A stretch of 64,000 bases of DNA from an uncultured Lachnospiraceae bacterium (lineage in GTDB: Bacteria > Bacillota > Clostridia > Lachnospirales > Lachnospiraceae). Below, piece after piece: positions 1 to 7,366 of the stretch. Location: NCBI GenBank assembly GCA_937920345.1, contig CALGVA010000002.1:14084-78083 (forward strand), given 5' to 3'. Position numbers and translations under genes: made by a program. The notes under the pieces were generated by a model. It worked only from the letters and a program-made list of their open reading frames with translations. It made no database searches and was not told where the DNA came from. Each line of letters starts with the position of its first letter. Position 1 is the first letter of the stretch.

Positions 1-316
1 TTTTTCATTCGTGCTGCCATAGTATATACCTCGCATGTGATCATGATAATGGAATCTCTATATTAACAAAATGCAAAGAGGGTTTCAACCCCTTTGCTGA
101 CCTCGCTTTCAAAATGTGAAACTCGATTACAAAACGGGAAACTCGGTTTGCAATCGACCATCTATCGTAACGACAGGTGCAAAGTATACCCTTAAAAGTG
201 CAAACTGTACCAAAAATATTTTTTTGGACGAACAATTTATTATAATAAATTAGTTTGTAATATATTGTCACAAACATGGATCTATAAGGAAACTGACAGA
301 AACGGGGTGCACAATT
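1..316. other. Intergenic leader, no gene recognised
   Basis: No convincing coding sequence lies here; a short reading frame on the minus strand has no ribosome binding site and no recognisable sequence. The stretch is AT-rich near the chemoreceptor start and contains an imperfect palindrome at 123-157 and two copies of GTGCAAA. A TATAAT-like hexamer sits at 241-246 without a well-spaced -35 box, so the promoter of the chemoreceptor is not assigned. Confidence 0.6.
123..157. repeat. Imperfect palindrome upstream of chemoreceptor gene
   Basis: Two 14-base arms, TCGATTACAAAACG and CGGTTTGCAATCGA, pair at 12 of 14 positions around a 7-base centre. No T-run follows, so it is not an obvious terminator. 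Its place about 160 bases before the chemoreceptor start suggests an operator, which is inference only. Confidence 0.45.
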
Positions 317-2326
317 ATGCTTAGGACAATTAAGGGAAGACTTACGATCAGCGTGATCACCATCGTAATCGGCAGCATTATTCTGACGACGGCAGGAATC
401 ATGGCGGTTGCGGGGAAGCGTATGATCGAAGATCAGACGCAGGCGCTGCAGTTAAATGCGGATAAATACGCGGAGGAGATCAATACGTGGATCAAGACGG
501 AGATGATGCTTGCCGCGGGTGCAGCGGACAGTATAACAGCGGGCGGCAGGGTTGATACGGATGTGATTCAGTCCGTCGTGGACGCGCATGCGGCGGGAAG
601 AACGGAGCTTCTGAATCTGTACTGCGGAACAAAGGACAGCAGATTCATTCAGTCCAACCGGGAAGCGGAGATACCGGAAGGATATGATCCGGTGGAACGC
701 GGGTGGTATAAACAGGCGGCGCAGGAGGGGAGGGTCATTGTCACAGATCCCTACTGGGACGTCCTCACGAATCAGATGTGTACGACGATCGCCGCGCCGG
801 TCTACATAGAGGAGGAACTGGCAGGCGTTATAGGACTGGATGTGACGCTGAAGACGGTGACGAACCTGACAGGAAGCATCAATTATGATACGGGTGTGTA
901 TGGATTCCTGACAGACAGCAGCGGACACTATGTGGCCCATAAGAATCAGGCATATGAGCCTACGGATACAGCGTCGGTTGCCGTGACGGATATCATGCCG
1001 GAACTGGAGAATATGATAAAGGGCGTGGACAGCGAGGTGAAGAAACTTGCGGATTACGACGGACGTGAGTGCTATTTTGCGGTTGCTTCCATTATGGGGT
1101 GTAATTGGAAGCTGGGCGTTGTTGTGCCGACAGCCAATGTAATGGATTCTCTGATGGCGATGATCATGGTGGCGGTGATGATCGCATTGATCGTTATTTT
1201 GTTTGTTGCGGTATTCATGGCAGGTCTGATCGGGAAGATGCTTGCGCCGGTACAGACATTAAAGCAGTTTGCATCAGGAGACTTCTCGGAAAGTGCCGTA
1301 AACACCGCCGGCACAAAAGCGATTCCGAAAGAGTATAAGAATGAGACGGAGCAGATCAGGACCGCGACAGCGGAGGTGAAGCAGCAGATCAGGGAGATTA
1401 TTCTGAACACCAAGCAGGAGGCTGAGAGCATCAGCGCGATTGCGGAGAGCACATCCTCCAATATGACAGTTCTGAATGAGGATATATCCGGGATATCCGA
1501 ACTGGCGGGCAGAGTCATGGGACAGGCGGATCAGACGAAGGAACTGGCGGAGAATATTAAGATAAACGGACAGGAATTGGGTTATGCCATAGAAAACGTG
1601 GCGAAGAAGGCGGAGGAAGCGGCGGAGCAGTCGAACGACATCATGGAACGGGCCGGAAGACAGCATGAGAGTTCCAGACAGTCTGCGAGCGAGGCGGTCG
1701 CACTTTATCAGGATACCAGGGAAGACCTGGAGAAGGCGATCACGGACAGCCAGCAGGTGAGAGAGATCGACACGCTGACGGAGGAGATTCTGGCGATCAG
1801 TTCGAAGACCAATCTGCTGGCGCTGAATGCCTCCATAGAGGCGGCGAGAGCCGGGGAGGCCGGCAAAGGATTTGCCGTGGTGGCGGATGAGATCAGAGAA
1901 TTGGCGGATAATTCCAGACAGGCGGTAGATAAGATACGTAAAGTTACGGAAAGCGTGGTACATAACGTTGTTTTCCTGTCCGAGAGTTCGGGCAGACTGC
2001 TGGAATTTATGAATGACAAAGTGATGGAAGATTATAAAGGAATGACCCGGCTGGCGGATGTCTATCAGAAGGATGCGGCTTTTTATAATGATATCTCCAG
2101 TGATCTCGGGGCATCTTCACAGGAGATGAGCGCTAACATGGCGGGGATCAACGAATCGATCGCAGCGATTACCGAGCTTGTGGAAGAGGTTGCGGCATTT
2201 ATGGAAAAGATGAAAAGAGCCGCGGAGAATTCCAATGCAAATTCGGGAGAAGTCATGAAACAGATGGAAGAGTTATTCCGGTTGAGTGAACTTCTGAATG
2301 AGACGGTAGCTTCGTTTAAGGTGTGA
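317..2326 (+). CDS. Methyl-accepting chemotaxis protein, dCACHE amino-acid-type sensor
   Basis: Transmembrane chemoreceptor of 669 residues that would pass ligand signals to CheA/CheW. A membrane helix (about 12-32), an extracytoplasmic double-Cache region (about 35-275), a second helix (about 278-303), a HAMP-like linker and a long coiled-coil signalling domain follow in order. The hairpin tip reads SKTNLLALNASIEAARAGEAG near residues 494-514, the usual MCP signature. The sensor carries Y123, R128, W130 and Y131, then Y146, D148 and D175; this spacing matches the amino-acid-binding dCACHE_1 motif known from PctA-type receptors, so amino acids are the predicted ligands. No C-terminal CheR-binding pentapeptide is present. 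The ATG is preceded by GGGGTG. No che genes are nearby, so it is probably an unlinked receptor. Confidence 0.93.
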   Translation: MLRTIKGRLTISVITIVIGSIILTTAGIMAVAGKRMIEDQTQALQLNADKYAEEINTWIKTEMMLAAGAADSITAGGRVDTDVIQSVVDAHAAGRTELLNLYCGTKDSRFIQSNREAEIPEGYDPVERGWYKQAAQEGRVIVTDPYWDVLTNQMCTTIAAPVYIEEELAGVIGLDVTLKTVTNLTGSINYDTGVYGFLTDSSGHYVAHKNQAYEPTDTASVAVTDIMPELENMIKGVDSEVKKLADYDGRECYFAVASIMGCNWKLGVVVPTANVMDSLMAMIMVAVMIALIVILFVAVFMAGLIGKMLAPVQTLKQFASGDFSESAVNTAGTKAIPKEYKNETEQIRTATAEVKQQIREIILNTKQEAESISAIAESTSSNMTVLNEDISGISELAGRVMGQADQTKELAENIKINGQELGYAIENVAKKAEEAAEQSNDIMERAGRQHESSRQSASEAVALYQDTREDLEKAITDSQQVREIDTLTEEILAISSKTNLLALNASIEAARAGEAGKGFAVVADEIRELADNSRQAVDKIRKVTESVVHNVVFLSESSGRLLEFMNDKVMEDYKGMTRLADVYQKDAAFYNDISSDLGASSQEMSANMAGINESIAAITELVEEVAAFMEKMKRAAENSNANSGEVMKQMEELFRLSELLNETVASFKV

Positions 2327-2389
2327 CGCTGCACAGGGTATTGATCCGGGACAGGACAGGTGCGTGAAGGAACGGGAGGCGTAAGAGAG

Positions 2390-3709
2390 ATGTTAGGTGG
2401 GCCGGTATATATAGCGTTTATCCGGTACGCAATCAGTTTTGCAGGTGTAGTTCTACTGTTTTCGCTGATGAGTGAATCGAAATATTACGGGAAGAAAATG
2501 GCAGTTCGTTATGGCAGCTTCGGAATCATCATGATTGCAGGCGCATGCGTGTGGTATATACTTGACTGGCAGAGCTGCAGCAAAATGGCGGCGCTTACGA
2601 TGTACATAGGTTTCAGCATATTTGCTGTATGCATGAGCAGAGATCAGATATATCTGGCAATCTATAAAATTGCGCTCACGTTTTATCTGCTGGCGGTGTT
2701 TCTGATCGGCGGTATTGAAGTTTCCATTCTTTTCTTTAACAGGAATGTATGGGCGGATATTATTACGCGTATTATATTGATTGTCTTGATCACGCTGTTT
2801 ATTGATAAGAAGATGAAACATTCTATCAGGGGATTCAACGATTATGTAGAAAATGAGTTAGATGGGTTCTGCATTGCGGTACTGATCATCAGCCTGCTGT
2901 TCGGGATCGGTTTTATCCTGAATCCGCGTGTGATCGGACAGACGCCATACCGCCTTTTTCAGATCATGATCAACTTTTTCCTGACAGGGGCATTACAGCT
3001 TCTGGTGTTCAGACTGTATATGCATATCGGTAGGGAGAAAGAATATCTGCAGGAGAACCAGCTTATGCAGTTAAACCACCGTCTGCTGGAAAGAAATATG
3101 GAACTGCTGGAGACGTCTGTGGAATCCGGCAAGCGGTTACGCCACGACGTGCGGCACCATAATGCAGTGATTGCGGAGTATGCCCACAGGGGGCAGATTA
3201 AAGAGTTATTGCAGTATCTGGACGAATATAATAAGATGACAGAGGAGAGCGGCCTAGAAAGAATATGCGGGAATGCCGCGGTGAATAATATTCTGTCGGC
3301 ATATACGAAGAGGGCAAGACAGGAACAGATTAAGGTCACACTGGATATCGAGCAGAAAAAGAATCTGGGGATACCCAACATAGATCTGGTAACCATATTG
3401 GCGAATGCTTATGAGAATGCCATATATGGCTGCACGGAAGTGAAGAGGCAGTCGAGGGAGCGGGAGTGCTCCATTCATCTTATGTTAAAAAAGAAAGGCA
3501 GCAAGCTGGTGATCTATTGCAGTAATACATGCAGGGTGGAGACAGAGATCAGAAACGGGCAGCCGAAGCCGGAATCAACAGGTGGAATCGGCGTGTCGAG
3601 TATTATAAAGACGGCGGAAAAATTCGACGGGGAATATGATTTCAAGAATGATAACGGTATCTTTATCTTCAGAATCATTATGAATATTCCACCGGTCATG
3701 GCAGGCTGA
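2390..3709 (+). CDS. GHKL sensor histidine kinase, AgrC-like
   Basis: Membrane histidine kinase of about 439 residues. The first 215 residues hold six or seven hydrophobic helices, followed by a coiled linker, a phospho-acceptor segment RLRHDVRHHN near residue 250 (the family usually has RHDxxNH), and a GHKL ATPase with the N-box NAYENAIYG near residue 340 and a late glycine-rich GIGVSS lid. The ATG at 2390 is preferred over an upstream GTG at 2360 because GGGAGG lies nine bases before it. The LytTR regulator follows 16 bases downstream, so the two form a two-component system. AgrC-type kinases usually sense peptides; no agrB or agrD gene is visible nearby, so the ligand is unknown. Confidence 0.88.
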   Translation: MLGGPVYIAFIRYAISFAGVVLLFSLMSESKYYGKKMAVRYGSFGIIMIAGACVWYILDWQSCSKMAALTMYIGFSIFAVCMSRDQIYLAIYKIALTFYLLAVFLIGGIEVSILFFNRNVWADIITRIILIVLITLFIDKKMKHSIRGFNDYVENELDGFCIAVLIISLLFGIGFILNPRVIGQTPYRLFQIMINFFLTGALQLLVFRLYMHIGREKEYLQENQLMQLNHRLLERNMELLETSVESGKRLRHDVRHHNAVIAEYAHRGQIKELLQYLDEYNKMTEESGLERICGNAAVNNILSAYTKRARQEQIKVTLDIEQKKNLGIPNIDLVTILANAYENAIYGCTEVKRQSRERECSIHLMLKKKGSKLVIYCSNTCRVETEIRNGQPKPESTGGIGVSSIIKTAEKFDGEYDFKNDNGIFIFRIIMNIPPVMAG

Positions 3710-3725
3710 AAGGCGGATCAGACAA

Positions 3726-4457
3726 ATGTATCGGATAGCGCTCTGTGATGATGAGGCGGAAGAACTGAATAAAACATTACAAATACTCGAGAATTATGAG
3801 AAAAAACATGCGGAGGCGAATCTGGATATAGAGAGCTTCACGGATGCGGATTCTCTTCTGGAGCTTATTGATGATGAACAGTATATGCCGGATCTGATTA
3901 TTATGGATATCTATATGCCCGGGAAAACGGGAATCGAAGCGGCAAGAGAACTGCGGGAGATGGGATGCGGGTGCAGGATTATTTTCCTTACGACATCTAA
4001 GGAACACGCGCTGGATGCCTTTGGTGTGGAGGCGGCGCAATACCTTGTCAAGCCGGTATCCGAGGAAGTATTGCATCCGCTGCTGGAGCGGTTTGTACAG
4101 CAGGAAGAGGAGGCGCGCAGAAAATATCTGCTTCTGCGGGTTGAAGGCAGTATCCGGCGTGTAGCGGTCAATGACATTGTATATTGTGAGGCCCAGGGTA
4201 AGACGCAATGCCTGTACTTTACGGATGGCAGCAAGTGTCTGCAGCACGTTACCATGGCGGAGATATACGAGATGCTGTCGCAGTATTGTGAGTTCGTGCG
4301 GTGCGGAATTGCCTATATCGTTAATCTGGAGCATGTAGAAGGACTGAGCAGACGGGAACTGCTTATGGATAACGGTGATGTGATCTATCCCCCGAGAGGT
4401 GCCTTCATGACTCTCAGGGAGAGATATTTTGAGTACTACTGTGAGGAAGAGTCATAA
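3726..4457 (+). CDS. LytTR response regulator
   Basis: Response regulator of 243 residues, partner of the kinase immediately upstream. The receiver domain (about 1-120) has the acidic pair D8/D9, the phospho-accepting D61 in IIMDIYMPG, and the conserved lysine in LVKPVSEE. The C-terminal half (about 135-240) is a LytTR DNA-binding domain, recognisable from RRVAVNDIVYCEAQGK and the closing RYFEYY region. Regulators of this type bind pairs of short direct repeats; a pair of TTTACATAAT repeats lies at the promoter of the next gene, making that gene a plausible target. A hairpin terminator follows. Confidence 0.92.
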   Translation: MYRIALCDDEAEELNKTLQILENYEKKHAEANLDIESFTDADSLLELIDDEQYMPDLIIMDIYMPGKTGIEAARELREMGCGCRIIFLTTSKEHALDAFGVEAAQYLVKPVSEEVLHPLLERFVQQEEEARRKYLLLRVEGSIRRVAVNDIVYCEAQGKTQCLYFTDGSKCLQHVTMAEIYEMLSQYCEFVRCGIAYIVNLEHVEGLSRRELLMDNGDVIYPPRGAFMTLRERYFEYYCEEES

Positions 4458-4491
4458 ACCTATATCATAAACTTATGTAAAATTATCTGAT

Positions 4492-4543
4492 AGATATTCT
4501 TATAAGCGAAAACCGCTTTATATAGAATATCTATTGCTTTTTT
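4492..4543 (+). terminator. Rho-independent terminator after the two-component operon
   Basis: A long AT-rich hairpin pairs AGATATTCT with GAATATCT and inner TAAGCG with CGCTTTA around AAAAC, and is followed by a run of six T. It closes the kinase-regulator operon. Confidence 0.75.
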
Positions 4544-4565
4544 GTCATAAATGTTGTATTATGAG

Positions 4566-4607
4566 TTTACATAATGAGATTTACATAATATGGAATCCGG
4601 GTATAAA
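4566..4607 (+). promoter_or_regulatory. Promoter overlapped by direct TTTACATAAT repeats
   Basis: TTTACATAAT occurs at 4566-4575 and 4580-4589, 14 bases apart, and an inverted copy (CTTATGTAAA) lies just after the regulator gene near 4471. The second copy supplies a -35 box TTTACA at 4580-4585, with TATAAA at 4602-4607 after a 16-base spacer. The position directly behind a LytTR regulator and before a secreted-protein gene suggests an operator; the spacing is shorter than the roughly 21-base period reported for AgrA-type sites, so binding is inference. Confidence 0.45.
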
Positions 4608-4680
4608 ATTACCAATTGTAAAATGTAAGGTCACAAAGAGACGCTCTATACAGGATAAACGTTTCGGAACGGAGGAAATG

Positions 4681-5775
4681 ATGAAAAAGCGAATGATAGC
4701 GAAACTGTCGCTCGTCAGCTGTCTTGTGCTCGGAATGATGACGAGCCCCCAAAGCAGACTGACAGCACAGGCAGAAGAGGTTATGGCAACGGTACAGGGG
4801 AGTGTTATGTCGGGTACGACAATGAACCTGCTGAAATTATCCACCAGAGAAGGCAACATGGAGATCAAACTGGACAGCACAACTGACACGACGGCATGCA
4901 AGATCCTGCTTGCCGGTAAGGATATCAGCGTCTCGGTCTCTCACGGTTCCGACGGGTATCTGCACGCGGTGAAGATCACAAGCGGCGCACAGGACGCTTC
5001 GGTGACATTGGATTCCTCGACGAATGTTTACGTTACGGGAACGATAGGAGATAAGTCGTCAGAGGATCTGTTGTATGTCAATACGGCGCAGGGCGAGATG
5101 CAGATTAAACTGGATACGACGACGGATATGAGCGGCTGCGCGGTTCTGGTGAACGCGCAGGAATATCGCATCTATTGTTCGCGGGGGTCTGACGGTTACA
5201 TGCATGCGCTAAACATCTCTGATGCGTCGGCGGCGATCGGGCAGGTGAATCCTGCCGCAGCAACCGTACAGGCGGCGGACCTGTCTCTGACACCGGCACC
5301 GGCAGCGGTCGTGACTGCACAGACCACGACGGTTACGGGAACGGTGGGTAAGAATACGCGGGAAGATCTGCTGTATTTATCGACTGACAATGGAGAAATG
5401 CAGATCGTGATTGATAAAAATACGGATACCAGAAACGGTATGTTTCTCATGCCGGATGCGAAGCTGACGGTCTCTGTCTATAAAGGTTCCGATTCCAACA
5501 TGCACGCGGCGGTGATCGTGGGCTCAAAGAATATGACCCAGCCGCCGGAGGTTGACGCCTCTTCACCGGCTGCGGTGACCGGAACAGTGGACGGAAGATC
5601 GAATGATAATATTCTGTATCTGAAGACTTCGGCGGGTGATATGGAACTCAAACTGGATACTGTGCGAAGCGTTACAGGCTGTAAGGCGTTTGTCACAGAC
5701 AAGAAACTCAAAGTGACCTGCGTGCGCGGCTCGGATGCGTATATGCACGCGCTTGATATCACGGTGGCTGATTAG
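4681..5775 (+). CDS. Secreted protein with four copies of an unrecognised domain
   Basis: Predicted exported protein of 364 residues. A signal peptide (about 1-32: basic start, hydrophobic core, TAQAEE cleavage region) is followed by four related units at residues 36-100, 117-180, 217-280 and 298-361. Each unit starts V-x-G-[ST]-[VI], continues with a hydrophobic LLY-like strand, then G-[ED]-M-[EQ]-[IL]-x-[LI]-D, and ends with GSD-x-x-[LM]HA-x-x-I. The alternating pattern suggests small beta-rich modules; I do not recognise the family. A T/A/P-rich linker (about 181-216) separates units 2 and 3. The reading frame extends upstream, but GGAGG at 4671-4675 and the signal peptide point to the ATG at 4681 (4678 is an alternative). 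It follows a LytTR two-component operon. Confidence 0.8.
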   Translation: MKKRMIAKLSLVSCLVLGMMTSPQSRLTAQAEEVMATVQGSVMSGTTMNLLKLSTREGNMEIKLDSTTDTTACKILLAGKDISVSVSHGSDGYLHAVKITSGAQDASVTLDSSTNVYVTGTIGDKSSEDLLYVNTAQGEMQIKLDTTTDMSGCAVLVNAQEYRIYCSRGSDGYMHALNISDASAAIGQVNPAAATVQAADLSLTPAPAAVVTAQTTTVTGTVGKNTREDLLYLSTDNGEMQIVIDKNTDTRNGMFLMPDAKLTVSVYKGSDSNMHAAVIVGSKNMTQPPEVDASSPAAVTGTVDGRSNDNILYLKTSAGDMELKLDTVRSVTGCKAFVTDKKLKVTCVRGSDAYMHALDITVAD

Positions 5776-5815
5776 AAGACACCTGGGGAAACAAAAGGTG
5801 GTAATACCTGTATTT

Positions 5816-5865
5816 GGGGATCTGTCGAAATCGCGATACGGTTTATGACAGATCCCCGCTTTTTG
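5816..5865 (+). terminator. Rho-independent terminator
   Basis: Perfect 11-base arms GGGGATCTGTC and GACAGATCCCC enclose a 20-base loop and are followed by GCTTTTT. It terminates the four-repeat secreted protein gene. Confidence 0.88.
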
Positions 5866-5877
5866 GGGACATTACGG

Positions 5878-5906
5878 TTTACAGATATAACAGGCTATGC
5901 TATAGT
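5878..5906 (+). promoter_or_regulatory. Sigma-A-type promoter
   Basis: TTTACA at 5878-5883 and TATAGT at 5901-5906 are separated by 17 bases. It lies about 95 bases before the chosen start of the next gene. Confidence 0.6.
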
Positions 5907-6001
5907 AAAACCAATGGAATAAACGGCGCATGGGAATACGTTTTAAAGCAAGCGCCGTCATCCGGGACGGAACATTGATTGATAGAAGTGAGGATATTGA
6001 T

Positions 6002-6541
6002 ATGTATATAAATGATCTCGGCATAGGAAGAGTCAGTTTTGACGATCGTACAAGTACGGTCAATGCGACAGACAGCGTAAGCAGAATCTCGTCCGTAAAT
6101 CGCAGGAATAGTCTCGGGAAGTTAAGTAATACGGTCAAGGGCAAGACGACGGAAGATTATGCGACCGTTATGAAAAGAGCGGTGGAGGAGCAGGGAACTT
6201 CAAAAGTTATGCCGTTTGCGACTGCGGGGGATATTATTATTCAGGAAGCCTTTAAGAAGATGGAAACCGATCCGGAATGGGAAGAGTCGGTGATGGGCAA
6301 GGTGAAAGACTATTATACCGGAGATTATGACGGAGGCAGTGCGCAGAAGAGTTATCAGAATCTGCTGGGTTCCAGCAGCCTGCAGAATTACCTGATTCAG
6401 AGTCTGATCGGCGGGCAGGGTACTTTGGGACTTGGACTTACAGGTTCTTCTTATGGAATCAGCAATCTGGCAGCGGCGGCTTACGGGAATGTGATGAACA
6501 GCGGAATAAGCAGCGGTTTGTTCGGAAGCTGGCAGTTATAA
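6002..6541 (+). CDS. Hypothetical protein, Gly/Ser-rich C-terminus
   Basis: Protein of 179 residues that I do not recognise with certainty. It has no signal peptide or membrane helix. The N-terminal third is Ser/Thr/Asn-rich, the middle (about 70-110) is helical and charged with PFATAGDIIIQEAFKKM, and the C-terminal third is rich in Gly, Ser, Leu and Asn. The middle part weakly recalls the DUF6033 group of Lachnospiraceae proteins, from memory only. The ATG at 6002 is preferred over an in-frame ATG at 5930 because AGTGAGG lies about eight bases before it. It has its own promoter and terminator, so it is probably monocistronic. Confidence 0.65.
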   Translation: MYINDLGIGRVSFDDRTSTVNATDSVSRISSVNRRNSLGKLSNTVKGKTTEDYATVMKRAVEEQGTSKVMPFATAGDIIIQEAFKKMETDPEWEESVMGKVKDYYTGDYDGGSAQKSYQNLLGSSSLQNYLIQSLIGGQGTLGLGLTGSSYGISNLAAAAYGNVMNSGISSGLFGSWQL

Positions 6542-6574
6542 GTTGAGGGGATTTATAATGAAAGATATATGGAG

Positions 6575-6604
6575 GCAGCGGGGGATTTACCCTGCTGCTT
6601 TTAT
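6575..6604 (+). terminator. Rho-independent terminator
   Basis: GCAGCGGGG pairs with CCCTGCTGC around a short GATTTA-type loop and is followed by TTTTA. It ends the preceding hypothetical gene. Confidence 0.7.
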
Positions 6605-6704
6605 ATTATAAGGTCAGAGTGACGGAAATGTACAAGACAATTCGGCGGGATTTTGCTATAATTAAGAAACAAGACCGCTTGCGGAAATAACGGGAGGGAT
6701 CAAG

Positions 6705-7028
6705 ATGGCGAATCATAAGGAACTGATGGAATATATCATGGAGCAGTTAGCAGAACTGGGGGATGTCCGTAATATCCCGATGATGGGAGGATATGTCTTC
6801 TATTACAGAGAGAAGATATTCGGCGGTATATACGGGGATGGCTTTATGGTAAAGATTACGGAGGCGAGTAAGAAGTATATGCCGGACAGCGAGCCGGAGC
6901 CGCCTTACGAAGGCGCGAAGCCGATGCTTCCGGTAACGATTCTGGAAGACAGGGAGAGACTACAGCAGATGGTGGAAGAGATGTTTGCCGAACTGCCGGA
7001 GAGAAAGCCGAAGAAGCGGCGTGATTAA
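6705..7028 (+). CDS. TfoX N-terminal-domain protein
   Basis: Protein of 107 residues made of a single TfoX-N-like domain: an N-terminal helix (HKELMEYIMEQLAEL), the conserved segment NIPMMGGYVFYY and KIFGGIYGDGFMVKI, then a proline-containing loop and a C-terminal helix with a basic tail. In gammaproteobacteria TfoX promotes competence, but stand-alone TfoX-N proteins in Firmicutes have no established role, so no function is assigned. CGGGAGGG precedes the ATG at good spacing and an extended -10 (TGCTATAAT) lies just upstream near 6653-6661. The gene stands alone between two terminators. Confidence 0.8.
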   Translation: MANHKELMEYIMEQLAELGDVRNIPMMGGYVFYYREKIFGGIYGDGFMVKITEASKKYMPDSEPEPPYEGAKPMLPVTILEDRERLQQMVEEMFAELPERKPKKRRD

Positions 7029-7094
7029 GGAAAGCTGTACATGCCCGTGATCGGTTCTGAACGAATACAAAGTGTTATATTCATAATATTGTAT

Positions 7095-7130
7095 TAAAAA
7101 AAGTACAATCTGGATTTGTACTTTTTTTGT
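7095..7130 (+). terminator. Rho-independent terminator
   Basis: AAAAAAGTACAA and TTGTACTTTTTT pair around TCTGGAT, giving a U-tailed hairpin, and the A-rich 5' arm could serve the opposite strand too. It ends the TfoX-N gene. Confidence 0.8.
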
Positions 7131-7156
7131 ATTTTAAAGGGATAAATGCGGTCAGG

Positions 7157-7165
7157 TGCTATAAT
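7157..7165 (+). promoter_or_regulatory. Extended -10 promoter with about 200-base leader
   Basis: TGCTATAAT matches the extended -10 consensus; a -35 box is weak. The chemoreceptor ribosome binding site lies about 190 bases downstream, so the transcript would have a long leader (7172-7366). I looked for a cyclic-di-GMP-I aptamer in that leader and did not find its conserved segments. Confidence 0.5.
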
Positions 7166-7366
7166 TAGAAATGTAAATTATAATTTCAGATAAAAGCGGG
7201 GGGATTGCCGGTTTTCTTAAACCAAGAAATGCAGCGTTTTATATTCTCGACTGCGGGGCAGTAGAATGTGCGATGTAACGACATTTTTTTGTTTGAGTCT
7301 GAACATCTGCCGGGATTTTGTCAGGTGTTGATAAGATCTATGGCACCTATGAAGGAGGGAATAGGT

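Noticed and set aside
41..277. Minus-strand open frame of 78 codons upstream of the first chemoreceptor
   Set aside because: No ribosome binding site, no recognisable sequence, and it overlaps an apparent regulatory palindrome.
6575..6604. Possible small RNA hairpin between the hypothetical and TfoX-N genes
   Set aside because: It fits a simple terminator of the preceding gene.
7166..7366. Possible cyclic-di-GMP riboswitch in the chemoreceptor leader
   Set aside because: The conserved GGCAAACC and GCAAAGC-type segments of the GEMM aptamer are absent.
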